A DNA stretch of 64,000 bases, taken from contig NC_077240.1 in assembly GCF_947179165.1 (NCBI RefSeq), forward strand, positions 59,344,501 to 59,408,500, given 5' to 3'. Under the pieces are notes generated by a model that did no database searches, was not told the DNA's origin, and saw only the letters and a list, made by a program, of their open reading frames with translations. A program made the translations under genes and the position numbers. The DNA comes from Solanum dulcamara. Taxonomy: Eukaryota > Streptophyta > Magnoliopsida > Solanales > Solanaceae. Positions 37,403-49,344 of this stretch are shown here, piece after piece. Numbering within the stretch: the first letter of the stretch is position 1; each line of letters opens with the position of its first letter.

Positions 37403-37530
37403 TCATTAGTCCTTGAATGACGAGTAAACCAAGGATGGACTCGGGGTACAAATCACAATCAGACTTTAGTCATGAAACCAGTCAAATTCTCAAAATAATT
37501 ACTATCCAAACTCAATATGCACAAACAAAT

Positions 37531-39000
37531 TCAAGTCAAGAAATGGACATTACCTTCGACATTCTCCTCAACAAACTAATTTCTCCACAGGACTTTGACT
37601 GAGCCAAGGTCTTTGTTCCTTAATTTGCGAATTTGGCGATCAAGAATTTAGATCGGAACCTCTTCATAGGACATGCTATCCTTAACCCCAATACTATCAA
37701 TGGGGACTACCAATGAGGGATTGCCCAAGCATTTCTTCAACATCAAAATATGAAATATCGGATGAATGGCGGCTAGCTCCGAGGGTAAATCCAATTCATA
37801 AGCGACACTCCCTATCCTTCTCACAACCCGGTAAGGACCAATATATCGAGAACCAAGCTTTCCCTTTCTTCCAAACCTCATGACGACCTTCATGGGTGAC
37901 ACTTTTAGGTACATCCAATCATCCACCTCAAACTCTAAGTCTCTCTTCCTCACATCGGTGTAAGATTTTTGATGGCTTTGGGCTATCTTTAGCCTATCTT
38001 AAACAACTCTCACCTTCTCCATGGCTTGGTGAACAAAATCAGGCCCAATCAACTTAGCTTCACCAACTTCAAACCACTCAATCGGTGACCTACACCTCCT
38101 CCCATACAAAGCTTCATAAGGAGCCATTTGAATGCTTGCATGATAGCTATTATTATATGCAAACTCTATGAGAGGTAAGTGATCATCCCAATTTCCTTTG
38201 AAGTCAAGTACACATGCCCTCAACATATCCTCCAACATCTGAATGGTGCGCTCCGCTTAGCTATCTGTCTGGGGATGAAAGGCCGTACTAAGGTTCACCT
38301 TCAAACCTAGTCCCTTCTAAAAGGATCTCCAAAATTGGGAAGTGAATTGAGATCCTTGGTCTGAGATGATAGACAGAGGAACCCCGTGCAATCTGACGAA
38401 CTCCTGAATGTATAATTTTGCATAATCTTCTGCGGTATCAGTAGTCTTAACTTCCAAGAAGTGAGTTAACTTTATCATCCTATCCACAATCACCCAAATC
38501 AAATCATGTTGTTTTCAGGACTTCGGCAAACCCGTGATAAAGTCCATGTTGATCATTTCCCACTTCTATTCTGGAATTTCTATATTTTAAGCTAACCCAC
38601 ATGGCCTTTGATGCTCAACTTTAACCTGTTGGCAATTTGGGCACTTGGAAACAAATTCCGCGATATCTCTCTTCATTCCACTCTACCAATAAACTTCTCT
38701 CAAGTCATGATACATCTTTGTAGAGCCAGGATGAATGGAGTATCTGGAACTATGCTCTTCATCCATAATTCTTTCTCAAACATCATAGACATCTGGTACA
38801 CACAACCTATTTTGTTACCCTAGCATACCATCTTCCCCTTTGGTAAACACCATCACCACTTGCTTGTGAACAACTTCCTTCAACTGGAGAAGGATGGGAT
38901 CTTGGTCTTGCTTCTCTTTCACCTCTATCACAAGTGAGGAGGCAGACCCATCCTGAACATTAACTCCGCCTTCATTGTTCTCTTCAAAGAGAACTCCCAA
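37531..39000 (-). pseudogene. Integrase and C-terminal module pseudogene
   Basis: All key integrase residues are still readable in one frame. The HHCC zinc site is SRYSIHPG...CPNCQQ, the core has [18 protein letters not shown] (Asp at 38359-38361) and AERTIQ with the Glu 36 residues after that Asp (DD35E). The GPY/F module is RYIGPYRVVRRIG with VAYELDLPSELAAIHP. The C-terminus keeps VKVLWRN but then drops the TWEAEED block seen in the relative at 28.9 kb and ends at 37531-37533, so the chromodomain-like tail is shortened. Many premature stops (for example before KGL and before AERTIQ) make it inactive. Confidence 0.92.
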
Positions 39001-40530
39001 TTAATCTAGTCTATGCACCTCTTTAGCTAATTCTTTCCTCCCCTCCTCTATATGGGCAGTACTACCCATAGACAACCTGCTAAGAGCATCAGCAACAATA
39101 TTAGGTTTACCTGGATGGTAGAGAATGCTCATATCATAGTTTTTGAGTAGCTCGAGCCATTTCCGTTGTCTCAAGTTGAGTTCCTTCTGGCTAAAGACGT
39201 ATTGTAAACTCTTATGATTGGTGAACACGTCAACATGCACTCCATACAAATAGTGGCGCCAAATTTTAAGAGAAAATACCACAGCTGCTAGCTCAAGGTC
39301 ATGAGTTGGGTAATTTCTCTCATGAATCTTAAGCTGTCTTGAAGCATAGACTATCACCTTCCCCCTATGCATCAACACACAGCCCAAACCGATCTAAGAT
39401 ACATCACAATAGATCACAAAACCCTCTGTTCCATCGGGCAATGTTAGAACAGGAGTAATGGTTAGCTTGGTCGTCAATTTCTGGAAACTCTCCTCACAAG
39501 CATCGGACCATTGGAACTTAGCCTTCTTTTGGGTCAGCTTGGTCAATAGTGATGATATGGATGAGAATCCCTCTACAAACCTTCGATAATAGCCGGCCAG
39601 ACCTAAGAAGCTTATGATCTCTGTTGGGGAGGTAGGTCTGGGCCAATTTTTCACTGCCTCAATCTTCTAAGCATCAACCCGAATACCATATCCAGATACA
39701 ATGGGGCCTAGAAAAGCCACTGATGCAAGCCAAAATTCACATTTGGAGAACTTTGCATATAATACCTGGTCTTTCAAAGTTTGCAAGACGACTCTAAGAT
39801 GATGGGCGTGCTCCTCCTTATTCTTGGAGTAAACCAGAATATCATCTATGAATACAATCACAAACATATCAAGATATGGTTTAAATACTAGGTTTATAAG
39901 GTCCATGAAAGCTGCGGGGGCATTAGTCATCCCAAAGGACATCACCAAGAACTCAAAGTGGCCATAGCGGGTATGAAAAGTTGTCTTTGGGATATCACAC
40001 TCCCTCACCTTTAACTGATGGTAGCCTGATCTTAGGTCTATCTTTGAGAAACAGGTGGCACCCTGAAGTTGATCAAATAAGTCATCTATTCTTGGGAGAG
40101 CGTATTTGTTCTTTATGGTGACCTTGTTCAGCTTCCTATAGTCAATACACATTCTAAGGGACCCATCTTTCTTTCGCACAAATAGGAAAGGAGCACCCCA
40201 TGGTGAGACACTCGGCCTAATGAATCCCTTATCTAACAAATCTTTCAACTGTTCTTTCAACTCTTTCAACTCAACCGGAGCCATTCTATATGGGAGGATG
40301 GAGATAGGCTGGGTATGAGGAACAACATTAATTCCAAAGTTGATTTCCCTATCGGGAGAGACTCCGAGTAGGTCTTCAGGAAAGACTTCAGGAAACTCAT
40401 TGACAATTGGAACCGACTCCAGAGATGGAGACTCAACCTTGTCATCTTTCACTCGGACAATGTGATAAATACACCCTTTCGAGATTAGCTTTCTGGCCCT
40501 AAGGTATGAAATAAACATATCCTTAGGCAC
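39001..40530 (-). pseudogene. Reverse transcriptase and RNase H pseudogene
   Basis: A long RT stretch of 287 codons (39667-40530) is uninterrupted, with [55 protein letters not shown] and an intact catalytic box [13 protein letters not shown] (FIDD at about 39841-39852). A TAG at its end separates it from the thumb/connection ([14 protein letters not shown]) and RNase H ([31 protein letters not shown]). Further stops lie at 39391-39393 and at 39001. All parts share one frame, so only point mutations broke the gene. Confidence 0.93.
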
Positions 40531-41049
40531 GATAGGACTACCCTTCCACTCTATGACAGCCTCTTTTGGGAATTTGAACTTGACAGTCTGAGTTCTACAA
40601 TCAATAGAGGCATAATAGACATAAAGTCAGTCCATGACAAGGATCACATCAAATTCAACCATGTCCAACTCAACTAAGTCAGCCAAGGTATCCCTGTGAT
40701 GGATTGACACAGTACAGCCTCTATAGACTTTCTCAGCTAAGACAGAATCACCGACAGGAGTAGCTACGCAGAAAGGCTCACGAAGACATTCAAGAATTCT
40801 ATTGAATTTACATGACACGTAAGGAGTCACAAAAGATAGTGTGGCACCCGGATCCATCAAAACATAACAGTCAAGAGAAAGGACTGGAATCATACCCGTC
40901 ACGATGTTTGGGGAGTCCTCCTGATCTTGGTGACTACCCATGGCATATAGACGGTTTGTACCTTCGCTCGTACCCAAAGTAGTGCCCCTCTGATTACCTC
41001 TAGTTGGTGGTACAGTGGTAGAATAGTGGGCTCTGTTCCCCCATGTTGG
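40531..41049 (-). pseudogene. Retropepsin-type protease domain
   Basis: The active-site motif is VLMDPGATLSFVTPYV (Asp at 40852-40854); D-P-G-A is usual in this plant lineage. ADLVELDMVEFDVILVMD follows and is cut by a TGA at 40627-40629, where relatives have Trp (TGG), followed in frame by the RT region. It is fused upstream to the gag zinc knuckle, as expected for a single Gag-Pol frame. Confidence 0.88.
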
Positions 41050-42375
41050 ACACTCCTTCTGAAAATGGTCCATTTGGCCGCATTTATAACAACTAACCCT
41101 CCCCGCTCTGCACTCCCCCAAGTGGAGCTTATCGCACTTGCCGCATGGTGGCTTCCCTTGCGAACCTTGACCCAGCTAGCCTGGGATTGAGAACCATCGG
41201 GTCTAAAATTCTGGCGACTCTTTCCCTGCCGATCATACCTGTTCTGTGGCATAGGTGTACTGGCGGTAGATGAGGCATAGTTGGAAGGCCTCTTCTGGAA
41301 GAAGGACCTGTTGCCCTTGTTTTGCCTCTGTTCATTCTCATGGCCCGCTGATTTTTCTTTCTTGCTTAGATGCTCCTTTCTGTCTTTCCTCTTCTCATCC
41401 TCCACCTGTTGAGCGTACACCATTAATCTTGAAATATCCATGTCGGAGATTAGTAGTACTGCTTTGCACTCTTTCTTCACATGTCTTCCCAAACTGGAGA
41501 TAAATTTCCTCATCTTCGACCTCACATCTGGGATCATCTCTAGAGCATATCTGGACAGCTGGATGAACTTTAGACTATACTCCTTAACAGTCATACTTTC
41601 TTAATTCAGATTCACAAATTCTTCCACCTTCACTTCCCTAAATTCTCTAGGAAAGAAGTGGTCAAGAAAGGCTCCCTCAAATTCATCCCACATAGCCAGT
41701 TCGGCATCCTCACTTCTACCTTGTTCCCATTGGTTATACCAAATATTTGCCACATCTTTGAGTTAATAAGACACCAACTTAACCCCCTCGATCTCCGTAG
41801 CATGCATAGCTTTCAGAATCTTCCACATCTCATCAATAAAATTCTGGGGGTCTTCATCAACCTTAGAACTCGTGAATGCCGGCGATTCATTCTCAGGAAG
41901 TCTCTAATTATGGTAGCAGCAGACGGCTCTTGGGAACTAGAGCTAAGAGTTGGCAAACTCTGGTTACCATTTTGGGCAGCCACTAGTTGAGTGAGCATGG
42001 CAATCGCTCCTCGAAAGTCTGCTTCCGACGTTGGTGTAGGCGGAGTAGTAGGCATTTGAGGTGCCTCGATATACCTTGCAAGTCGGCCCCTAGCCCTCGA
42101 TGGGCGTACCTCTGACTGTGGCATCTCTACAAAAGAAAAAGGGCAGCCCGGTGCACTAAAGCTCCCGCTATGCACAGGGTTCGGGGAAGGGCCCGACCAC
42201 AAGGGTCTATTGTACGCAGCCTTACCTTGCATTTCTGCCAGAGGCTGTTTCCAAGCTTGAACCCGTGACCTCTTGGTCACATGGCAGCAACTTTACCAGT
42301 TACTCCAGTTACCCGTGACTGTGGCATGTCTACATTATTAGTATTTCTCTGGCTAGCAGTACGTTTTGGAGGCAT
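41050..42375 (-). pseudogene. gag: gag pseudogene interrupted by a SINE
   Basis: It starts at ATG 42373-42375 with MPPKRTASQRNTNNV, the typical Gag start of this lineage. The capsid region is readable (SMTVKEYSLKFIQLSRYALE, MRKFISSLGRHVKKECK, QQVEDEKRKDRKEHLSKKEK), and the nucleocapsid has an intact CCHC knuckle, CYKCGQMDHFQKEC (41050-41091). A SINE with its target duplication adds 203 bp after codon 14, which shifts the frame. Two more shifts occur, one near 41870 (after RDFLRMN) and one near 41160. The frame at 41813-42280 begins inside the SINE and is an artefact of this insertion. Confidence 0.9.
42131..42315 (-). mobile_element. Au-type SINE inserted in gag
   Basis: 185 bp on the minus strand. 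The tRNA-like head holds AACTGGTAAAGTTGCTGCCA, TGTGACCAAGAGGTCACGGG and TTCAAGCTTGG (box B-like), the body holds GGTAAGGCTGCGTACAATAG and GACCCTTGTGGTCGGGCC, and the tail is GTGCACCGGGCTGCCCTTTT. These match my memory of the Au SINE family known from Solanaceae and other angiosperms. An 18-bp target duplication flanks it with one mismatch: 42113-42130 and 42316-42333 (minus-strand GTAGAxATGCCACAGTCA). Family name is from recall, structure is seen. Confidence 0.88.
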
Positions 42376-42442
42376 TATCTGTAACGTATAAATGCACGAA
42401 TTAGAAGGGAAGTTTTATGGAGTTTAACTCTATCGCACGAAT
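42376..42442 (-). other. Truncated 5' leader of the nested chromovirus
   Basis: Only about 67 bp of leader remain before gag (minus-strand TTCGTGCGATAGAGTTAAAC, then CTTCTAATTCGTGCAT). It resembles the leader beside the PBS in the compound element (about 8955-9010). It joins LTR sequence at TCAAGGAAGC, so the PBS and about 500 bp of LTR end have been deleted. Confidence 0.75.
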
Positions 42443-44228
42443 TCAAGGAAGCATCAAATCAACTCGGAATCTCAACTCAAGAGGAATAAAAACTCAATCA
42501 AATGTCCTAAGTCTAAACAAGAATATGCTTTAGACGGGACCAATCACATACCATTCAACTCAATCTGACTCAGAGTACTATCAAGACCTATATGGGAGTT
42601 TCTCTTATCCGACAACCATCACTTATGAGCCAATGGAAGTACAACAAACTGACGTTGTTGCCGCATCCGTTCATACTTTGCCAGGGTATGAACGAATCAA
42701 CCAATCATGGATCCAATCCAACTAAGTCCTATAATGTCAGGACAATAATTTTGGAGAAGCATCCAACTTTAACGGTTCAATCCCCTCCTACGTTTGGTGA
42801 CGTAGTTATTGGATTCGAGTTATTACTTAACTCTTACCCAATTCGGTGCTCGATACTCCTCCCAAGACTCAATGCTCATAAACTCAATCCATTCAACTCA
42901 ATCAAATCATATCGACAAGTCTCATTTACAACCTTGTCAACTCATCAACTCTATCACAATCAAACCTCTCCCAATCATACTATCCGATCAATCTCAATCA
43001 TATCTTTCAAGAGTAGATTAAATATGCATTTATAAAAAAAATGTAAACCTATCCAATCGTTCCTCTATTCATTTAACAAATCTTTTGGGACTCAACACAA
43101 CTCCAAGGTTTTAAATCAACAATTCAAAATAAACAACATATTTAAGAAAATTAACATTTTACATAGTCAACATAGTTAAGAAATTAACAATATATGATCG
43201 ACATCTCATCTCAATCAACTCATAACAACATGAAGCACATCACTTTCTCGAGTCCACAACATCCACATAATAGAAATTCTGGTAATAGATGAAAAGGACC
43301 TATTTGGACCTACCTCTATCAATAAGCTTCATTCTTATGGACAATAAATCAAAAGGAGATATAGGGAACATAGGTGGACTCAACCCATACTTTGAGTAGC
43401 CTTACATACCTTAGTGAAGCCTTGAAGAAAACCTTGATGTTGGGTCTTCAATGGAAAGCTTGAATCTTTAAAGCTCTTGAAGCAATCCTTGTTGGAAAAG
43501 GATTTAAAGGAGAAGAGAGGGAATTTTCTAGGGCTTTTAGAGAGAGAGTGGGACTGAAAAATGGTCCAAAAACGTTCAAGGCTTGTGTATATATAATTTG
43601 GAAAATACCCAAATTGCCCTTTCTTCGAAAATCTAAAAAACCGCTAAAACACTCTTGGAGCGATAGTGGCTCATCGCGCCACTGTGGCACCAAGTCGAAT
43701 TTAGGCTTAAAACCTGCACATCTTTTAGTGGCGCACCGCGCCAGGGACCAAACTACTGAGGCTTGTTCCTGGAGCGATAGTGGTGCATCGCGCCACTGCG
43801 GTGCCAAGCCCAGGTTTCTAGTAGTTGTCACCCAGGCCTGAAATTCCTGCAGTACTAGTCCGTCTTAGGATAGTTATAACTTTTGACTCCGAACTCCAAA
43901 AATTACAATCTTGGCGGCGTTGGAAAGAAGACTCGAAGACCTTTTATTTAATAGGTCATGAGCCACCCATATCATCATATTTCCAAAAGACATGGTCGTT
44001 AGAAGTCGACTCCTTATACGAACTCATCCTAAAACTTTGCCAAGACGAATTCTTTGGACTTAGCTTGGTTCTAGGGATCCTTTATGACCCCACTTCACCT
44101 CTAACACTCTTCAATTCCTTGGAAACTCATCCTAACTCATACATACACTTCACAATAGTCAGGTTCGATCCTACACATATACGAAGAAGGGTTTGAATCC
44201 TAGTGAAGAATTTTGGGGGGGTGTTACA
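42443..44228 (-). repeat. 5' LTR of the nested chromovirus, truncated
   Basis: 1786 bp, collinear with 35617-37385 of the 3' LTR; the part equal to 35110-35616 is missing. It ends GGGGGGTGTTACA with intact TG..CA at this side. The TATA region is at 43587-43597. The frames at 42592-43035, 43448-43841 and 43825-44196 are shared with the 3' LTR and are not genes. Confidence 0.9.
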
Positions 44229-45720
44229 AAAATATTACTTAACTAAGTTTATTTTATAATTTTCTTATTCATATTAATATGTACATATTACATATCTATT
44301 TTAATACATTTTATACATATGTGCATATAAAGTTATTCCTTAACTAAGTTCATTATATATTTTAGTTAACTATATTAATTATAGCTCCATTTTAGTACAT
44401 ACTCTATATATACATACATTATATACATACACATATATTTACATACTATATATATAAGTTTTCATTTTATGTACAAAAATATTACTACTTGATAGAATTT
44501 AGGATTTTACTTATTAAATATGTATATATATTATAGTTATTAGTTATATAAGTAATCTATTTAATTATTCTCTATTTTATTTTTAAGTGTAGTCTTCTTT
44601 ATCCAATTTGTTAAAATTCTAGCCAAATAAGATTCAAATTCATCTCAATTGTAGCCTATTTTGAACCAAATGTGGTTAGTTTAAAATCTTATTTCAAAAG
44701 ATTTAATCACATCCACCCATTTCATCTTCATCAAATACCAAGATCCAATTCCAACCACTCATCAAAATCGATCAAAAGGCCATTTATTTCCTATTTTAAT
44801 CCCAAAAGACCCAAAACCCTAAAACTAATTTTATTTTTCCTTTTTCCATCATCAAAAAGACTCACTCTCTCTCCACTCTTCATCTTCTCCAAAGAGAAGA
44901 GAATAAAACAACCGCCGCCGCATACTCTAGCTCCGGCGAGATTGTCACCGCCGTCATCATCTCCCTCACAATACTCTTCTCTTCATCTCCTCCCAAACTC
45001 ACATCGCTCCCTCCGGTGAAGATGGTTGGACGAGCAGCCATCGCTGCTGCACCACCATGCCTTGTCTTTTTATTTCTCTCCACGATGTCACCCTTCTCCC
45101 TCCTCCACCTCTAGTGAACTACAGCAGCAACCAGCAACACGAGCTCCAAGCAGCAGCCTCCAACAGCGATGGCAAGCTGCAACAACGCACAGCAGCAAGC
45201 AGCGACGCGCAGTAGAGCGAACGCCGCACAACAACGGCAAACACCAGCAGCCAGTACCGCTGCTTTTTCTCCACGCAGCAGTCAGTGCTGCTGCCTCTTA
45301 TCCACACTGCTCCTTCGATATCTCCGGCAACAACCATGGCGAGTCTCGCTAGATTAACAAGAAGAGAAGTCGAAGACGGATCTCCACAGATCCGTCTTGG
45401 TAAGGTTTCATCTAGATCTTATTTACTATATTTGTTTGTTTATAAGTAGATCTATACTCTTTTATGATTATTGTGTATATGTTGGGTTGATTATATTTTG
45501 TGTTCGGTGTTCTTAATAAGTTTTTGTTTGGAAGATTTAAATCGTTTCATATTCGACTCCTATATATTCGAGCATCTGTTTAATTCTTGCAAAACTCTTG
45601 TTTGTTGTGAATATGATTCACTGACTTCTTGGCTACTTAATGGTTTCATATATGTTCTCTTTCCAATTCTTCAGTTTAATATGTTAATAAATTGTAGAAT
45701 TCTCATGTCTGTCCAAAGTA
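44229..45720 (+). mobile_element. LTR-like element, right part
   Basis: Continuation of 34814-35109 after removal of the nested chromovirus; together about 1.78 kb. It is AT-rich with TATATACATACATT-type runs up to about 44570, then has a leader-like stretch (CTCACTCTCTCTCCACTCTT) and a GC-rich part with CCGCCGCCGC, CAGCAGCAAGC and CAACAACGGC words (44910-45350). Frames at 44672-45019, 45026-45352 and 45471-45830 show no known domain. It resembles the promoter and R-U5 of an LTR. It ends near GTAACA at 45718-45723, where satellite in the opposite orientation starts; no matching target duplication is seen. Confidence 0.5.
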
Positions 45721-48700
45721 ACATACTCAATTTCGAATTATCCAAGCTCAAACAAATTACAATAAATTACAATATATACATTGCAACAATCACTAGCAAC
45801 AGCAATAGAAAATATCTTGTGGCTAGCTAGTTAGTATCACCAATAGTGGATGATTTTGAATAAATGGACTTGCTGCGACATCATTTAATCAAAATAATTT
45901 ATTTTTCATATGTAATTTCATCAAACTCCAAGAGATGTGCTTCTGAATTTTCAATAACCTATCAAGTACACAACTAATTCAATAAGATCCATAATATTTT
46001 AATTATGTATGCAGAGATCTTGTATAATTAAAAATATTCGGAATTGATGAATAAAATGTTTGCTACTCAGTAGACAAGAATCCTAAACCCATATTCATCC
46101 AATTTGATTGAGTCCAATTTCACTCTATAATATAACCAATTTTCAATTCCCCAATTTCAAACCAATTACAATACATTACAATATATACATTGCAAGAAGC
46201 ACTAGCAATAGCAACATAAATATCTTGTTGCTAGCGAATTATTATCATCAACAGTGGATGATTTTGAATAAAAGGACTTGCTGAGACATCACTTAATCCA
46301 AATAATTTATTCTTCATATGTTATTTCATCAAACTCCAACAAATGTGCTTCTGAATGTTCAATAACTTATCAAGTACACAACTAATTCGAAATTGATGAA
46401 TAAAATATACGCAAATCACTAGCCAAGATTCCTAAACCCATATTCATCCAATTTGATTAAGCCCAATTTCACTCTATAACAGACTCAATTTTGAATTCTC
46501 CAAGCCCAAACTAATTACAATACATTACAATATATAAATTGCAACAATCACTAGCAATAGCAACTGAAAACATCTTGTGGCTAGCTAGTTAGTGAAATCA
46601 ACAGTGGATGATTTTGAATAAAAGGACTTGCTAAGACATCACTTAATCCAAATAATTTGATCTTCAAATGTTATTTCATCAAACTCCAAGAGATGTGCTT
46701 TGAAATTTTCAATAACTTATCAAGTACATAACTAATTCAATAAGATCTATACCATTTGAATTATGTATGCAGAGATCTTGTATGACAGAAAATATTCGAA
46801 ATTGATGAATAAAATATATGCAACTCACTAGCAAAGATTCCTAAACCCATATTCATCTAATTTAATTGAGTCAGATTTCACTCTATAACAGACCCAATTT
46901 CCAATTCCCTAAGTCCAAACTAATTACAATACATTAAAATATATATATTGCAAGAAGCACTAGCAATAGCAACATAAAATTTCTTATGGCTAGCGAATTA
47001 TTGTCATCTACAGTGGATGATTTTGCATAAAAGGACTTGCTGAGACATCACTTAATCCAAATAATTTGTTCTTCAAATGTTATTTCATCAAACTCCAAGA
47101 GATGTGCTTCTGAATGTTCAATAACTTATCAAGTATAAAACTAATACAATAAGATCCATAACAGTTTAATTACGTATGCAGAGATCTTGTATAAAATAAA
47201 ATATTCGAAATTGATGAATAAAATACGTGCAACTCACTAGCCAAGATTCCTAAAACTATATTTATCCAATTTTATTGAGCCCAATTTTACTCTATAACAT
47301 ACTCAATTTCGAATTCTCCAAGCCCAAACCAATTATAATATATTACAATATATACATTGCAACAATCACTAGCAATAGCAATGGAAAATGACTTGTGGCT
47401 AGCTAGTTAGAGTAATCAGCAGTGGATGATTTTGAATAAAAGGACTTGCTGAGACATCACTTAATCCAAATAATGTGTTCTTCAAATGTTATTTCATCAA
47501 ACTCCAAGAGATGTACTTCTGAATGTTCAATAACTTATTAAGTACACAACTAATTTAATAAGATCCATAACATTTGATTTATGTATGCAGAGATCTTGTA
47601 TAAGAGAAAATATTTGAAATTGATGAATAAAATATGTGCAACTCACTAGCCAAGATTCCTAAATCCATATTCATCCAATTTGATTGAGCGTAATTTCACT
47701 CTATAACAGACTCAATTTCGAATCATCCAAGCCCTAACCAATTACAATACATTTTAATATACGCTGCAAGGAGCACTTGCAATAGCAACAGAAAATGTCT
47801 TGTGGCTAGCTAGTTAGTGTCATCAAAAGTGGATAATTTTGAATAAAAGGACTTGCTGAGAAATTAATTTAATCAAAATAATTTGTTCTTCATATGTTAT
47901 TACATCAAACTGTAAAAGATGTGCTTCTGAATTTTTAATAACTTATCAAGTACACAACTAATTCAATAAGATCGATAGCATTTTAATTATGTATGTAGAG
48001 ATCTTGTATAAGAGAAAACATTCAAAATTGATGAATTAAATATTTGTAACTCACTAGCCAAGATTCCTATACCTATATTCATCCAATTTGATTGAGTCCA
48101 ATTTCACTTCATAACAGACCCAATTTCCAATCTCCCAAGTCCAAACCAATTACAATACATTACAATATATACATTGCAATAAGCATCAGCACTAGCAATA
48201 GAAAATGTCCTGTGGCTAGCTAGTTTGTGTCATCAAAAGTGAATGATTTTGAATAAAAGGACTTGTTAAGATTTTATTTAATCTAAATAATTTGTTTTTC
48301 ATATTTTATTTCATCAAACTCTAAGAGATGTGCTTCTGAATTTTTAATAACTTGTCAAATACACAACTAATTTAATAAGATCCATAACATTTGATTTATG
48401 GATGCAGAGATCTTGTATAAGAGAAAATATTCGAAATTGATGATTAAAATATGTGCAACTCACTAGCCAAGATTCCTAAACCCATATTCATCCAATTTGA
48501 TTGAGCCTAATTTTACTCTATAATAGACTCAATTTCGAATTCTCCAAGCGCAAATTAATTATAATATATTACAATATATTCATTGCAACAATCACTAGAA
48601 ATATCAAAAGAAAATGTCTTGTGGCTAGCTAGTTAGTGTCATCAACAGTGGATGATTTTGAATAAAAGGACTTGCTGAGACATCATTTAATCAAAATAAT

Positions 48701-49344
48701 TTGTTCTTCATATGTAATTTCATCCATCTCCAAGAGATGTGCTTCTGAATTTTTAATAACTTATCAAGTACACAACTAATTCAATAAGATCTATAACATT
48801 TTAATTATGTATGCAGAGATCTTGTATAAGAGAAAACATTCAAAATTGATGAATTAAATATTTATAACTCACTAGCCAAGATTCCTATACCAATATTTAT
48901 CCAATTTGATTGAGTCCAATTTTACTCCATAACATATCCAATTTCCAATTTCCCAAGTCCAAACCAATTACAGTACATTATAATATATACATTGCAAGAA
49001 GCACCAGCACTAGCAACAGAAAATGTCTTGTTGCTAGTGAATTATTGTCATCAACAGTGGATGATTTTGAATAAAAAGACTTGTTGATACATCATTTAAT
49101 CCAAATAATTTATTCTTCATATGTTATTTCATTAAACTCTAAGAGATGTACTTCTAAATTTTCAATAACCTATCAAGTACACAACTAATTCAATAAGATC
49201 CTTAACATTTGAATTATGTATGTAGAGATCTTGTATAAGAGAAAATATTCGAAATTTATGAATAAAATATGTGCAACTCACTAGTCAAGATTCCTAAACC
49301 CATATTCATCCAATTTGATTGAGCCCAATTTCACTCTATAACAT
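45721..49344 (-). repeat. 409-bp satellite block 5 (- orientation)
   Basis: About nine monomers, now reverse-complemented relative to 1139-34813: ATTACAATACATTACAATAT and GACTCAATTTCGAATTCTCC are complements of the + monomer. No genes. Confidence 0.95.

Larger units (their letters stand above)
35110..44228 (-). mobile_element. Tekay/Del-like Ty3/gypsy chromovirus nested in the 34.8-45.7 kb element
   Basis: It is flanked by the duplication AAAAT (35105-35109 and 44229-44233). Read on the minus strand: 5' LTR (42443-44228, truncated), short leader, gag with a SINE inside, protease, RT, RNase H, integrase, polypurine tract, 3' LTR (35110-37385). The PBS has been lost in a deletion joining the leader to the LTR near 42442. 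The pol frame is continuous without frameshifts but carries about fifteen stops. It is clearly younger or better preserved than the chromovirus at 22-31 kb. Confidence 0.92.

Noticed and set aside
42181..42300. A tRNA gene on the minus strand, suggested by box-like motifs
   Set aside because: The tRNA-like part is the head of a SINE with target duplications and a SINE body; it cannot fold into a full cloverleaf with an acceptor stem as far as I can see.
44672..45830. Possible host gene with ATG frames at 44672, 45026 and 45471
   Set aside because: Short overlapping frames on both strands, low-complexity CAGCAG/CCGCCG composition, no domain, and position inside an LTR-like element.
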